A stretch of 59,586 nt of DNA from Eubacterium xylanophilum ATCC 35991 (GCF_000518685.1 NZ_JAEB01000024.1:1-59586), one strand, 5' to 3'. Counted from the first letter of the stretch, positions 7,836 to 18,481 are shown. Notes: generated by a model not told the origin, from the letters alone. Program-made: numbers and translations.

Positions 7836-9404
7836 ATGGCTATTAAACTAACTATGCTTATCATTTTCTTCGGAATATTTATCATGGTAGGCTATATGTG
7901 CAGAAAATCAAGCAAAAGCGTAAACGGGTTTGTATTGGGTGGTCGAAACGTCGGCCCATGGTTAACGGCATTCGCATATGGAACTTCATACTTTTCGGCG
8001 GTTATCTTCGTAGGTTATGCCGGACAGTTTGGTTGGAGTTTCGGTATTGCATCCACGTGGATTGGACTTGGAAATGCCTTTATCGGCTCACTTCTTGCAT
8101 GGTCCATCCTTGGAAGGCGCACACGTGTCATGACTCAGCACCTTGGTTCTAAGACCATGCCTGAGTTCTTCGGACAGCGATTTAAGTCGAAGAATCTTAA
8201 GATTGCTGCTTCCGCAATAACATTTATCTTCCTTATTCCATATACCGCTTCTCTTTTCAACGGTCTTTCAAGATTGTTTAAGATGGCATTTAACGTGGAA
8301 TACTCATACTGTGTTATTGTTATGGCAGTGCTCACAGCCATCTATGTAATTGTCGGTGGTTATATGGCAACAGCAGTAAATGACTTTATTCAGGGATTAA
8401 TTATGTTAGTGGGAATTGTCGCTGTTATCCTTGCAGTACTCGGCCAGAATGGCGGACTCATGGGTTCTATAGCAGCACTCTCCAACATTCCTTCAGAGAC
8501 AAGCAATGTAAATGGAGTATTTGCTTCTTTCCTAGGCCCTGAGCCAATGTACCTATTAATTGTAGTATTACTTACATCACTCGGTACTTGGGGACTTCCA
8601 CAGATGGTCGGCAAGTTCTATGCAATTACCAATGAGGAGGCAATCAAGAAGGGAACAGTTATCTCCACTATTTTCGCCATCGTCGTAGCCGGCGGTTGCT
8701 ATTTCCTCGGTGGATTTGGCCGTCTCTTCAACACACAGGCCCAGGTAGATATCGAGGGATTCGACAGTATTGTACCTTCGATGCTCAGCGGACTCCCAGA
8801 TATCCTGATTGCAATTGTATTGATTCTTGTCCTGTCAGCTTCAATGTCCACACTTTCTTCACTTGTATTGGCTTCAAGCTCAACACTCACTCTTGATTTC
8901 ATCGGAGGTCTCAGGAAGAAAGAGGCAACAGAAAAGAGCAATATGAATCTCTTGCGAGTATTTGTTGCTATTTTTATCGTGATATCTGCCATCATTGCTA
9001 TTGTTCAGGCTACATCAAAAGTGACATTTATTGCACAGTTGATGGGTATTTCATGGGGCGCACTGTCCGGTGCCTTCCTCGCTCCATTCTTATATGGGCT
9101 TTACTGGAAGAAAGTCACCAAGGCAGGTGTTACAACAGGTTTTATCTTTGGTATCGTTACTATGATAATCCAATTACTCATAAGCCTGAAGATTCTCACA
9201 GTGTCAGGACCAATCCTTGAGACTATTTTCAAAAATTCACTTTACTCTGGTGTATTCGCCATGTTGGCAAGCTTGATCATCGTGCCAATCGTTAGTTTGT
9301 TAACAGGAAAAACTACTCCGGACGGAGTTGATGAAATGTTCGATTGCTATGGACAAACTGTTAGAGTCCACGCAAGAACCTCTCTTACAGATGAAGAGGA
9401 ATAA
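7836..9404 (+). CDS. Sodium:solute symporter (SSS family)
   Basis: 522-residue polytopic membrane protein with about 13 hydrophobic segments. The N-terminal stretch (GGRNVGPWLTAFAYGTSYFS) and GTWGLPQMVGKFYAI are typical of the SSS/PutP-PanF family, which couples Na+ entry to uptake of amino acids, sugars or vitamins. Substrate cannot be read from sequence. Its last 20 bp overlap the 3' end of the convergent DUF2752 gene. Confidence 0.93.
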   Translation: MAIKLTMLIIFFGIFIMVGYMCRKSSKSVNGFVLGGRNVGPWLTAFAYGTSYFSAVIFVGYAGQFGWSFGIASTWIGLGNAFIGSLLAWSILGRRTRVMTQHLGSKTMPEFFGQRFKSKNLKIAASAITFIFLIPYTASLFNGLSRLFKMAFNVEYSYCVIVMAVLTAIYVIVGGYMATAVNDFIQGLIMLVGIVAVILAVLGQNGGLMGSIAALSNIPSETSNVNGVFASFLGPEPMYLLIVVLLTSLGTWGLPQMVGKFYAITNEEAIKKGTVISTIFAIVVAGGCYFLGGFGRLFNTQAQVDIEGFDSIVPSMLSGLPDILIAIVLILVLSASMSTLSSLVLASSSTLTLDFIGGLRKKEATEKSNMNLLRVFVAIFIVISAIIAIVQATSKVTFIAQLMGISWGALSGAFLAPFLYGLYWKKVTKAGVTTGFIFGIVTMIIQLLISLKILTVSGPILETIFKNSLYSGVFAMLASLIIVPIVSLLTGKTTPDGVDEMFDCYGQTVRVHARTSLTDEEE

Positions 9405-9822
9405 TCTGATATATACCCATATTTTTGAGTATCCACTGTCCAAAAAGGATTATGATGCCAATTATAATATATATCATTTTTAATCTAAATACAGGGATTT
9501 GTATTCGGCGGCCTGCTGTAAGATAATGAAGTGTGTTTACCACCATAAATATCGCATATAGCGCCGCCACATAGAATACAAAAGGGTGATGGTACAGACA
9601 TCCAAGAAAGTCAAGACTTAACAGACTTTTAATAGACCTTGTAATTCCACAGCCTGGGCAGTAAATTCCCAGGGTCAGTCTGACGATACATGGCCTCTTG
9701 AATGACTCTACAAATCCCAGATATCCCAATTTATAAAAGACAGCAGTCAAACACAAGAATATCAATATTCCAATTCCGAATATATAATATCTCTTTGTTT
9801 GAATGCTGTCTTTGTTATTCAT
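9385..9822 (-). CDS. DUF2752 membrane protein
   Basis: 145 residues with about three membrane segments and the family hallmark CPGCGITR near residue 54. Function of DUF2752 proteins is unknown. The start follows AGGAG with good spacing. It is last in the minus-strand run after malQ (27 bp gap) and ends 20 bp inside the symporter gene, tail to tail. Confidence 0.85.
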   Translation of the reverse strand: MNNKDSIQTKRYYIFGIGILIFLCLTAVFYKLGYLGFVESFKRPCIVRLTLGIYCPGCGITRSIKSLLSLDFLGCLYHHPFVFYVAALYAIFMVVNTLHYLTAGRRIQIPVFRLKMIYIIIGIIILFGQWILKNMGIYQIIPLHL

Positions 9823-9849
9823 TACAATCTCCTATTCTTAGTTGCATAT

Positions 9850-11397
9850 CTAATTGTCTCGAGGTGTTCGACCATACAGCCTACACATCTCTCGTATTTT
9901 ATAACACAAACCGGCGCCAAATGCGTTCTTTTCCATTCTCCAACACCAATTATTTCCCAGCGTTGATGGCGTGTTAATTCTTGCTTCTTTATCTAGCATA
10001 AGAAAATCCCATGCGGGAATTATACACAAATCTGCAACACTTCGCTCAGCAAATACTATCAACTGCCAAGTGAGTTTCCTATTGGTCAGAAAAATAGTCG
10101 GAAGGTCGAGATATCTCAGCGCCACTTCCTTGTCCTTTCTTGGCAACTCGCTCTTCCACCAAGAAAAGGTCGTTGTATTGTCATGAGTCCCCGTATAGAC
10201 CACACAATTCTTGTCATAATTATGAGGCATATAATCGCTCTCTTCCCTGGAGTCAAAGGCAAATTGAAGGACCTTCATACCGGGATATCCCGTATCTCGG
10301 AGCATTTTTTTCACACTATCCGTGAGAAATCCCAAGTCCTCGGCAATTATCTCCTGCTTTCCTATCTTTTGCTCCATAGCCTGAAAAAGCTCTATTCCGG
10401 GGCCCTTTTCCCACTTGCCATTGACCGCCGTTGGATCTCCAAATGGAATTGAATAGTACTCATCAAATCCGCGAAAATGGTCGATTCGAACCATATCATA
10501 CCACTGAAAACACCTTGAAAGCCTCTCTAGCCACCAAGCATAGCCGGTTTCCCTGTGCTTATCCCAGTTATAAAGAGGATTCCCCCAAAGCTGCCCCGTC
10601 TCAGAAAAAGCGTCCGGTGGACATCCCGCCACGGCTATTGGTTGGCCCTCCTTGTCAAATTGAAATAGCTCCGGATGTGACCAAGAATCAGAGCTGTCAA
10701 GAGCAACATAAATAGGAATATCACCTATAATCTTGACTCCCTTTTCACCGGCGTATTTACGAAGTTTTTCCCACTGCTCTTGGAACTTAAATTGGAGATA
10801 AATATAGAAAAAAACATCCTCTCCGTAGCGCTCTAAATTCTCCTTGATCGACCTCGCATCTCTAGATCTAATTCCATCTTCCCACTCAAAATAGCTCTTT
10901 CCGTCGTTGGCATCTTTAACTGCCATAAAAAGCGCATAATCTACAAGCCATTCTTTACTACTTGCGTAGAATGCATCGAATTCCTTGTTTACTTTCACAT
11001 TGCCTACGTCAAAGTTCTCTTCACGGAACTTACTGTATTCCGGCGAACTCACATATGCTTTTCTAAGGAGCGGAAAACGCCTCTTGTACTGAGCTTCATA
11101 ATCCACTTTTTCTGTGGCCTCATCTAAACCGGCTTTTTTTATCTCCGTTTCCTTCAAAAGACCTTCATCCTTCAAAAAATCCAGGTCTATATAATACGGA
11201 TTGCCGGCAAAGGTCGAAAATGACTGGTAGGGCGAATCGCCATATCCCGTCGGTCCTAGGGGCAGAATCTGCCAATAACTCTGTCCAGCCGCAACCAATG
11301 TATCGATAAATCTATATGCCTCCTTGCCAAATGTTCCTATGCCATGATCTGACGGGAGACTGGCAACCGGAAGCAAAACTCCACAAGACCTTTTCAT
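9850..11397 (-). CDS. malQ: 4-alpha-glucanotransferase (amylomaltase, GH77)
   Basis: Transfers alpha-1,4-glucan segments between maltodextrins, releasing glucose; used in glycogen and starch metabolism. Motifs seen: LLPVASLPSDHGIGTFG at the N-terminus, ILPLGPTGYGDSPYQSFS, the nucleophile region MVRIDHFRGFDEYY, IIAEDLG with the acid/base Glu, and YTGTHDNTT. Length (515) is normal for GH77. AAGGAG precedes the ATG. It lies 16 bp after the foldase lipoprotein gene. Confidence 0.96.
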   Translation of the reverse strand: MKRSCGVLLPVASLPSDHGIGTFGKEAYRFIDTLVAAGQSYWQILPLGPTGYGDSPYQSFSTFAGNPYYIDLDFLKDEGLLKETEIKKAGLDEATEKVDYEAQYKRRFPLLRKAYVSSPEYSKFREENFDVGNVKVNKEFDAFYASSKEWLVDYALFMAVKDANDGKSYFEWEDGIRSRDARSIKENLERYGEDVFFYIYLQFKFQEQWEKLRKYAGEKGVKIIGDIPIYVALDSSDSWSHPELFQFDKEGQPIAVAGCPPDAFSETGQLWGNPLYNWDKHRETGYAWWLERLSRCFQWYDMVRIDHFRGFDEYYSIPFGDPTAVNGKWEKGPGIELFQAMEQKIGKQEIIAEDLGFLTDSVKKMLRDTGYPGMKVLQFAFDSREESDYMPHNYDKNCVVYTGTHDNTTTFSWWKSELPRKDKEVALRYLDLPTIFLTNRKLTWQLIVFAERSVADLCIIPAWDFLMLDKEARINTPSTLGNNWCWRMEKNAFGAGLCYKIREMCRLYGRTPRDN

Positions 11398-11413
11398 AAC
11401 TTTTCTCCTTGCC

Positions 11414-12397
11414 TTACTTTTTGGACAACAATGACTTACTCACTTTTACACCATATCGCTTGGATTGCGCAGCATATTCATCCTGAAATGCCTTGACTTG
11501 CTGCTGCCTTATATACTGCTCCTGATACTTTTTATCAACTGACTTTGCACCGGATTTAACGATATATGCTATATAGAATCCATCCTTTTCCTCAATGACA
11601 TTGCTCACTTTGGAAGTTCCAAGTCCCAAGACAGCGCCGGACAGATTCTTTCTCTCATCCATATTTCCCACAATCTCTTCTGTTGGCTGTTTGCCTGTTT
11701 TATCTAATACATATGAGTAAAAATTACCCTGATAATTCTTCAACTCGCTGGCTGCAGCATTTGCCTGCGCTCTCATCTCTTCTCTGTTTTTATCATCAGC
11801 GGAATATTTTAATAAAAGCACTTCAGCCCCGTGAAGATTGGCTACTGAATCATTAGAAACTGCTGCCGCCGTTATGACATCATACATCTTCCTCGCAACT
11901 TCGCTCTCCTCAAAGATTTTTCTCGTCGCTTCGGCTGTAATATTATTCTTGACCTTTTCATCATCCTTCAGTGTATCGAGGTACTGATCCGCCTTGTAAT
12001 CTATATCCTGCTTTTCATCAACAGCTATGGTAATTCCCTTTTCCTTGGCCATCTTGCCGAGAACTTTGACCTGAATAATCATTCTGACGATATCCTCAAC
12101 CGCATGCTGACCGATGGTATCTCCATCCACCTGACACCCCCACAACTTGTCTGTATAGGTGTTCTCATAGTCTCTCTTGGCCAACCAATAGTAGGTCTGA
12201 TATTCTGAATATGTCACAGTTTCGTCTCCCACTGCGATAACCTTGGACTCGCTTGAGATATTGCCATTCTCCACTGAGACGGCATCCTCAACTTTAACTT
12301 CTTTCTTCTCAGAGCCACAAGCTGCAAGTGAGATAGACATAGCTGCAACAAGAACAGGTACTACAAGTCTCTTAGAAATACTATTAAGTAAATTCAT
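11414..12397 (-). CDS. Lipoprotein foldase, SurA/PrsA-like
   Basis: 327 residues with signal peptide and lipobox SLAAC (lipid-modified Cys near 27). The central Lys/Glu-rich helical region resembles the SurA N-terminal chaperone domain, and the segment around residues 190-290 looks like a divergent parvulin domain. It would help fold exported proteins at the membrane surface. I see no clear full set of PPIase active-site residues, so it may be a chaperone only. It sits 81 bp downstream of mfd. Confidence 0.75.
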   Translation of the reverse strand: MNLLNSISKRLVVPVLVAAMSISLAACGSEKKEVKVEDAVSVENGNISSESKVIAVGDETVTYSEYQTYYWLAKRDYENTYTDKLWGCQVDGDTIGQHAVEDIVRMIIQVKVLGKMAKEKGITIAVDEKQDIDYKADQYLDTLKDDEKVKNNITAEATRKIFEESEVARKMYDVITAAAVSNDSVANLHGAEVLLLKYSADDKNREEMRAQANAAASELKNYQGNFYSYVLDKTGKQPTEEIVGNMDERKNLSGAVLGLGTSKVSNVIEEKDGFYIAYIVKSGAKSVDKKYQEQYIRQQQVKAFQDEYAAQSKRYGVKVSKSLLSKK

Positions 12398-12478
12398 TTA
12401 TTATTCCTCTCATTTCTCCAATGGTTTTTGTTCCATCATACATAACATAAAAAAATACTAAATACTATTATATCACAT

Positions 12479-15400
12479 TTATGTCACTTTTTCCATTTCA
12501 AGTTTGAGCTCGCCTATGTCACTTACCAAGTCGAATAGTTGTGGCAAAAGCTTGCCTTTCTCCGGAACAAATACGAAGTACGGCTCCTTGCCTGCCACAA
12601 ACTTGAGCCTTCGCCTGTACTTTTGCATCAACTCAGGAATTCTAGCCACATCAACCGGCGCTTCGTGATACATATATACTCTCAATTCTCCACTTTTGTC
12701 TGTAATAGATGTTATGAAGGCATCTCTTGCACAAGCCTTGAGAAGAGCTATCTCGAGCAAGTTATCAACACTTGTAGGTATGTCGCCAAATCGGTCAATA
12801 AGCTCGTCTACCAGGTCATCCTTCTCCTCTTCATTTTCAACTTCTGATATTCGCTTATAAATATCAAGACGCTGAATTTCATTGGGAATATATGACTCCG
12901 GAATATATGCATCAACCTTGACTTCAATCGAAGTCTCATAATCATCCGTCTTAGGCTTTTCGCCCTTTTGACGCTTGATTGCCTCCCCTAACATCTTGCA
13001 ATACAAATCATATCCCACTGCCTCCATATGCCCGTGTTGCCTTGCTCCGAGAATATTTCCGGCACCTCTTATCTCAAGGTCACTCATGGAAATCCTGAAT
13101 CCGGATCCAAGTTCAGTGAACTCTTTGATTGCCGCCAATCTCTTCTCAGCAATTTCCGTCAACACCTTGTCTTTTTTGTACATCAAGAAGGCAAATGCAG
13201 TCCTATTAGACCGACCAACTCTTCCTCGCAACTGGTATAATTGCGACAATCCAAGCTTGTCAGCCTCATCAATTATTATCGTATTTACATTAGGTATATC
13301 CAGTCCGGTTTCTACAATTGTAGTCGAAACCAGCACATCAATCTCTCCGTTGACAAATGAATACATAGTATCTTCCAATTGTCGCTCATTCATCTGACCA
13401 TGGGCAAATGCCACCTCGGCCTCCGGTACCAACTTTGCAATTTTATTGGCTATATAATCCATATTGGCAACCCTGTTATAGACATAATAAACCTGTCCTC
13501 CCCTCGCAACTTCACGGAGTATCGCCTCACGCATCAGCTGTTCATCTCGCTCCATCACGTAAGTTTGAATCGGCATTCTGTCCACAGGTGCCTCTTCTAT
13601 CAAGCTCATATCTCTTATTCCCACAAGGCTCATATGAAGTGTTCTCGGAATCGGCGTCGCAGTCAAAGTCAGCACGTCCACATCATTTTTCATTTGCTTG
13701 ATTTTCTCCTTGTGGGTCACGCCAAACCTCTGCTCTTCGTCGATAATTAAAAGGCCCAAATCCTTGAATTCTACGTCCTTTCCCAGCACTCTATGAGTAC
13801 CTATTACCACATCGACAAGTCCCTTTTTCAGCTTCGCAATCGTCTCCTTCTGTTGTTTGGGCGTGCGAAGTCTAGACAGCATACCAACCTCTATACTAAA
13901 GTCCTTCATCCTCTGGACAAATGTGTTGTAATGCTGTCCGGCAAGAATCGTAGTTGGAACTAATACTGCCACCTGCTTTCCACTCATAACCGCCTTAAAT
14001 GCCGCGCGTATGGCTACTTCAGTCTTTCCGAATCCCACATCTCCGCACACCAGACGATCCATAATCTTAGTGCTCTCCATATCCTTTTTCGTCTCTTCTA
14101 TGGCCTTCATCTGGTCGTCCGTCTCTTCATATGGGAAAATCTCCTCGAACTCCTTCTGCCACACCGTGTCGCGCTCAAACTGATAACCCTGTTTGCTCTC
14201 CCTCTTGGCATATAGTTCCACGAGCTCACTGGCTATCTCCTCTAACGCCCCTCTCACCTTGGTCTTGGTGCGGCCCCACTCCGGAGAACCTAGCTTGTTG
14301 AGCTTCGGCTTTTTCTCCGCATCCTTACCCGCATACTTTTGGAGGAGCTCAAGAGATGTGGCCGGAATATACAAGTTACTTCCGCCGGCATATGACACCT
14401 TTAGGTAATCTTTCACAACCTTATCTACCGTAATCTTCTCGATTCCCTGATATATTCCCAGTCCATGGCTCTCATGAACCACATAATCCCCAATCTTCAA
14501 TTCTTTGAAGTTGCTAATTCCCGGACCATTGTACCTCTTATGCCTCTTTTTCTTCTTGACGCGGGAAAATATCTCCCCCTCAGTCATAACTATGAGGCGA
14601 ATCTCCGGATACTCAAACCCCTTTCTTAGAACCCCCTTACTAATCATAACTTCACCGGGTTTCAACTCCCTATCTTGCTCTCGACGGTAAAAATTCTCCA
14701 CCTCAAAATCCCGAAGGTCCTCACTAAGTCTCTCACCGCGACTTCCGGACCCCGTCAGGAGAACAACTCTATATCCATTTTTCTTGTATTTCTTGATATC
14801 TTTCACCAACAGTGAAAAATTGTTATTATAGCTAGGCGCAGGCTGCACATGGAATTCAAATTTCTTTGCCACCTTGAACTCCTTCACCTTCTGATCCAAC
14901 ATCGACATCAAAATCACCGGAAACTGTGAAAGCTTTCCCAGGACCTGAGGCAATGGAAACAAGATATCAACCTGCTTTGGCAAGATATATCCCTTCTCAA
15001 GCCTCTCGCTGGAACTCTCCCTAAACTCCCTCTCTATAGTCTCGCCACGCTCGATACACATGGCAGGTTCGTCTATAATCACCTGTAGGTCTTGCCCCTG
15101 AAAATAGTCGAAGAAGGACTGCTTCTCTATGTCGAAGTACCCCAACATGCTCTCTATATTGACCATTCCTGGGTAGATGTCGTACATTTCACAGAAGTCT
15201 TCCACCATACTCTCAAGCCTTGCTGCGTACTCCGGATGCCCCTCCTGTCGAAAATGTTCCGCGGACTTAGCCATGTCCTCCCTCATTCGCTTCATTCCAT
15301 CTTCCACACATTCGGAAGACAAGAAGACCTCTGAAGCCGGCGAGATGCTGACGCGCTGAACATTTTCCACGGACCTCTGACTATCTACGTCAATTCGCCT

Positions 15401-16021
15401 GATTCCATCTACTTCATCCCCCCACAATTCCACGCGGAATGGATAGGCATCTGTCAGCGGGAATACATCTATTATCCCGCCTCGGGCAGAAAACTCTCCC
15501 TCTGACTGCACCTGTCCCACCGACTCGTAACCGAGAAAGACAAGTTTCTTCTTGAGTTCTTCGAGGTCAAGGGTATCGCCGACAGAAATATGAATCATAT
15601 TATCTCTTAATAGTGCAAAAGGGAGACAATAATCCATGCCCCCGTCTATAGTTGTCACCACCGTAAGTGTCTCTGCTTCCGATCTGCCTTCCCCAAATTC
15701 CATTATGGCATTAATAGCTTTGAGTCGATCCGCCGCAAGAGCTTTACCATGCACATCCGCGCTAAAGAATATAAAATCTTTTGGCGGATAATATATGACA
15801 TTTTCTGTATATAGTTTTAAATCTTCTACTATTTCCTTGGCTCTAATCTCATCAGAAACAATAACAAGCCTTATCTTTCCCTCGTCAAGCCCCGATATCA
15901 CATGGGCTTTCTGACTCTCGATACATCCACTTACTTGAATGGGGGACTCTCCGCGTCTCACGGCATCCCCCATCAAGTCAAAGGCTTCCAGTTCCTTCAG
16001 AGGAGATAACAGTGTATTCAT
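12479..16021 (-). CDS. mfd: Transcription-repair coupling factor
   Basis: 1180-residue ATP-dependent translocase that removes stalled RNA polymerase and recruits UvrA. Domain order fits Mfd: UvrB-like N-terminal module, RNAP-interaction domain (DYVVHESHGLGIYQGIEKI), helicase motor with Walker A CGDVGFGKTEVA, DEEQ box LIIDEEQRFGV, TATPIPRTLHMS, and the TRG region, then the C-terminal domain. A GGAGG site precedes the ATG, and pth ends 12 bp upstream. Confidence 0.98.
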   Translation of the reverse strand: MNTLLSPLKELEAFDLMGDAVRRGESPIQVSGCIESQKAHVISGLDEGKIRLVIVSDEIRAKEIVEDLKLYTENVIYYPPKDFIFFSADVHGKALAADRLKAINAIMEFGEGRSEAETLTVVTTIDGGMDYCLPFALLRDNMIHISVGDTLDLEELKKKLVFLGYESVGQVQSEGEFSARGGIIDVFPLTDAYPFRVELWGDEVDGIRRIDVDSQRSVENVQRVSISPASEVFLSSECVEDGMKRMREDMAKSAEHFRQEGHPEYAARLESMVEDFCEMYDIYPGMVNIESMLGYFDIEKQSFFDYFQGQDLQVIIDEPAMCIERGETIEREFRESSSERLEKGYILPKQVDILFPLPQVLGKLSQFPVILMSMLDQKVKEFKVAKKFEFHVQPAPSYNNNFSLLVKDIKKYKKNGYRVVLLTGSGSRGERLSEDLRDFEVENFYRREQDRELKPGEVMISKGVLRKGFEYPEIRLIVMTEGEIFSRVKKKKRHKRYNGPGISNFKELKIGDYVVHESHGLGIYQGIEKITVDKVVKDYLKVSYAGGSNLYIPATSLELLQKYAGKDAEKKPKLNKLGSPEWGRTKTKVRGALEEIASELVELYAKRESKQGYQFERDTVWQKEFEEIFPYEETDDQMKAIEETKKDMESTKIMDRLVCGDVGFGKTEVAIRAAFKAVMSGKQVAVLVPTTILAGQHYNTFVQRMKDFSIEVGMLSRLRTPKQQKETIAKLKKGLVDVVIGTHRVLGKDVEFKDLGLLIIDEEQRFGVTHKEKIKQMKNDVDVLTLTATPIPRTLHMSLVGIRDMSLIEEAPVDRMPIQTYVMERDEQLMREAILREVARGGQVYYVYNRVANMDYIANKIAKLVPEAEVAFAHGQMNERQLEDTMYSFVNGEIDVLVSTTIVETGLDIPNVNTIIIDEADKLGLSQLYQLRGRVGRSNRTAFAFLMYKKDKVLTEIAEKRLAAIKEFTELGSGFRISMSDLEIRGAGNILGARQHGHMEAVGYDLYCKMLGEAIKRQKGEKPKTDDYETSIEVKVDAYIPESYIPNEIQRLDIYKRISEVENEEEKDDLVDELIDRFGDIPTSVDNLLEIALLKACARDAFITSITDKSGELRVYMYHEAPVDVARIPELMQKYRRRLKFVAGKEPYFVFVPEKGKLLPQLFDLVSDIGELKLEMEKVT

Positions 16022-16033
16022 GTGACCTCCAAT

Positions 16034-16591
16034 TTAATTATAACAATTCATCGCCTTGTTGATATCACCATCAACCATTAGCTTAACTGCACTACATGCT
16101 CTATCAAGACTGTCGCTAATTTCCTTTTCATCGCTCTTGGAAAATCGTCCGAGAACGTGGCTCACCAGATTTCCACCCTCCGGCTTGCCCCCAACTCCAA
16201 TCTTGATTCTCGCAAACTCATTGGTGCCAAGATGATTTATGATGCTCTTAACTCCATTATGTCCTCCGGCGCTTCCCTTGGCCCTGATTCTGATAGTGCC
16301 TACAGGTAGGTCGATATCATCAAATGCGACAATAATATCCTCTACGTCTATCTTGTAATAATCCACGAAGCTCCTGATGCTCTCACCGCTATTATTCATA
16401 TAGGTTTGAGGCTGTGCGATGATAACTTTCTCCGTGCCAATCATGCCCTTGCCACAAACCGCCTTGTGCTCCTTGATATTTAAATTAATTCCATACTCCT
16501 CACTGAGTCTGGCTATAACGCCAAAACCCACATTGTGACGAGTTCCGGCATACTCTCTTCCGGGATTGCCCAGACCGACTATCAACTTCAC
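16034..16591 (-). CDS. pth: Peptidyl-tRNA hydrolase
   Basis: Releases peptides from prematurely dropped peptidyl-tRNA. The family signature is clear: GLGNPGREYAGTRHNVGF with the catalytic His, PQTYMNNSGESI, FDDIDLPVGTIRIR and GSAGGHNGVKSI. 185 residues is normal. The start is GTG at 16591, overlapping the TGA of the upstream GH18 gene (GTGA), with a GGAGTGAT site inside that gene: translational coupling. Confidence 0.97.
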   Translation of the reverse strand: MKLIVGLGNPGREYAGTRHNVGFGVIARLSEEYGINLNIKEHKAVCGKGMIGTEKVIIAQPQTYMNNSGESIRSFVDYYKIDVEDIIVAFDDIDLPVGTIRIRAKGSAGGHNGVKSIINHLGTNEFARIKIGVGGKPEGGNLVSHVLGRFSKSDEKEISDSLDRACSAVKLMVDGDINKAMNCYN

Positions 16592-18282
16592 TTACTATCA
16601 CTCCATCTTCTTATCATATTCCATGTCGCCGCGCGCTCGAATCCAAGCTTCCAGAAAGCAACACCGGCTACATTTCCGCTCTTGACAACATCTAACTTCT
16701 TCTCCAGAGAAGTCTCCTCCTCAAGCCAAATCTCGTACTTTGTTCCCTCACTCTTAAACTCAGCGAAGTACATCTCTGTCTTCTTGTCCCACTTCGGTGT
16801 GGCACTGTTGGCTCTGATAGCACTCTCCGCACCGCTCATGCCATAGGTTGAAGGGCTGGCTTTTTTGCCCTTTACCTTCCAAAGTCGTGAGTAGAACGGC
16901 AGCGCCATCACAACCCTCTCCTTCGGAACATTTTCCAAGGCCTTCTTCTGTGATTCTCTCACATAAGATATGGATGAAACAGGTCCTGCTACTCCCTCAG
17001 CGGATGTATGTTCATCATAAGCCATGACGATAACATAATCAACAACCTTCCCTTGCTCGGCGTAGTTGTAGTGTTTGTTGTAATCCATCGCCGGATAGTT
17101 GTCAACCGAGATAATGAGGTTGCTCTTATGTCCCACGAGAACCAGCTCGCGCAAGAATTCTAAAAAGCCGGGAGCAGAGTCCTTGGTTATTCCCTCAAAA
17201 TCAATATTTATTCCGTCGTATCCATAGGCCTTCACCTCAGCCATAATATTATTAATGAGTTTGGTTCTGCTTGAAGTCCTCGTCAAAGTCTTCATTCTCG
17301 ACAAATCCTTCTCGATATCATTTACAACTGCCCACACCTTAAATCCCTTCGCATGCGCAGCATCAACGTACTTTTTATCTGCCCGAGAGATGAGCTCTCC
17401 CTTGTCACCCTTGATGGTATAGAATGTCGGTGACAGAACATTTGCGCCCGATACATAGGCTGTTCCCTCTGCAAGCATCTTCTCTGTGGCCTGTACACCC
17501 ATATTGTGCCATGCAAGACATACATCCTCCCCCAGAGATTTCTGCTCAAAAACTTCCTCTTTTTTGTCGGTCACGTAGGTCTTTGCCGTGATCTTCCCGA
17601 GACTCTTGTTAGGTAAATATCCGCTGATTCCGTCATTTGTCATGACTTTAGTATGCTCATTTTCTGCCGGTGTATCATCGTCAACTATGAGTTCTGTACC
17701 ACTGGCAAGCTCTAACAAATAATCATATTTCTTGCCCGGTCCAACACGCAATCTCACGTCTTCCGTGGTCTTTACAAATGACTTTTGAGTATTAAAATCT
17801 GACTCTATAATTACCCTGTTTGGATTCTTCCTCACATCCACGTTGGCAACTGAAAATTTCTTGACAAAATCTAAAAGCACATAAGCTTTGTTGCCATCTT
17901 CATATATGATTTGTTGTTCTACCTCTGTAGTAGATTCTCCGATTGTATATGACATATCTCCCGCGGAAACTTTTATAAGTCCATCATTTGTTGCAAGGCA
18001 CATAACATTGTCATACTTGTCCCAGAAAATACGATTGTTGATCTGGCTGTTGGCAAGCTCTGTGCTTATATAAATAGTCCCATTAATAAGCTTGGCTCTT
18101 TCGTCGATATATCGACCATTTAACACTATCATAGCCTCATCCTTGCCAAGCTCCTTGAATTCATCTCCCACACTTCTCTGCTTGAAGCTTGGTGCCAACT
18201 TGATAAATATCGCACCACCTATGGCACCACATACCAACAGCGCCACAATTATAATAATTATTGCTTTTATCTTCTTACTCAA
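16588..18282 (-). CDS. Membrane-anchored GH18 family protein with SH3-like domain
   Basis: 564 residues. An N-terminal membrane anchor (AIIIIIVALLVCGAIGGAIF) is followed by a copper-amine-oxidase-like wall domain (about 50-150), a bacterial SH3-type segment (about 165-230, TTEDVRLRVGPGKKYDYLLE), and a GH18 barrel. The barrel holds YGYDGINIDFEGI, with the catalytic Glu last in the DxxDxDxE pattern. This architecture resembles spore-lysin or YdhD-like glycosidases acting on peptidoglycan. The start is TTG at 18282 with a GGAGGG site 5 nt upstream. First gene of the pth-mfd unit. Confidence 0.9.
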   Translation of the reverse strand: MSKKIKAIIIIIVALLVCGAIGGAIFIKLAPSFKQRSVGDEFKELGKDEAMIVLNGRYIDERAKLINGTIYISTELANSQINNRIFWDKYDNVMCLATNDGLIKVSAGDMSYTIGESTTEVEQQIIYEDGNKAYVLLDFVKKFSVANVDVRKNPNRVIIESDFNTQKSFVKTTEDVRLRVGPGKKYDYLLELASGTELIVDDDTPAENEHTKVMTNDGISGYLPNKSLGKITAKTYVTDKKEEVFEQKSLGEDVCLAWHNMGVQATEKMLAEGTAYVSGANVLSPTFYTIKGDKGELISRADKKYVDAAHAKGFKVWAVVNDIEKDLSRMKTLTRTSSRTKLINNIMAEVKAYGYDGINIDFEGITKDSAPGFLEFLRELVLVGHKSNLIISVDNYPAMDYNKHYNYAEQGKVVDYVIVMAYDEHTSAEGVAGPVSSISYVRESQKKALENVPKERVVMALPFYSRLWKVKGKKASPSTYGMSGAESAIRANSATPKWDKKTEMYFAEFKSEGTKYEIWLEEETSLEKKLDVVKSGNVAGVAFWKLGFERAATWNMIRRWSDSK

Positions 18283-18368
18283 TTTTACCCTCCTGAATTG
18301 TTATCTTGTATATTCATTTGCCACTCAACCTTGAAGTAGCTTTATTATCCCCCAATTTGCCCCTTATC

Positions 18369-18397
18369 ATTCTAACACATAAATGCCAACATAACAA
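18369..18397 (-). promoter_or_regulatory. Promoter of GH18-pth-mfd unit
   Basis: Minus strand TTGTTA (18392-18397), 17-bp spacer, TAGAAT (18369-18374). Confidence 0.65.
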
Positions 18398-18426
18398 ATA
18401 ATTTCTTTACTTATTTAAAGATTAAG

Positions 18427-18455
18427 TTGATAAATATTCCGTATCATGTTATGAT
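18427..18455 (+). promoter_or_regulatory. Promoter of DUF3592-like/PBP unit
   Basis: TTGATA (18427-18432), 17-bp spacer, TATGAT (18450-18455), divergent from the GH18 promoter. Confidence 0.75.
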
Positions 18456-18481
18456 ATATGAGTAAAAAAGGGGGAAAATCC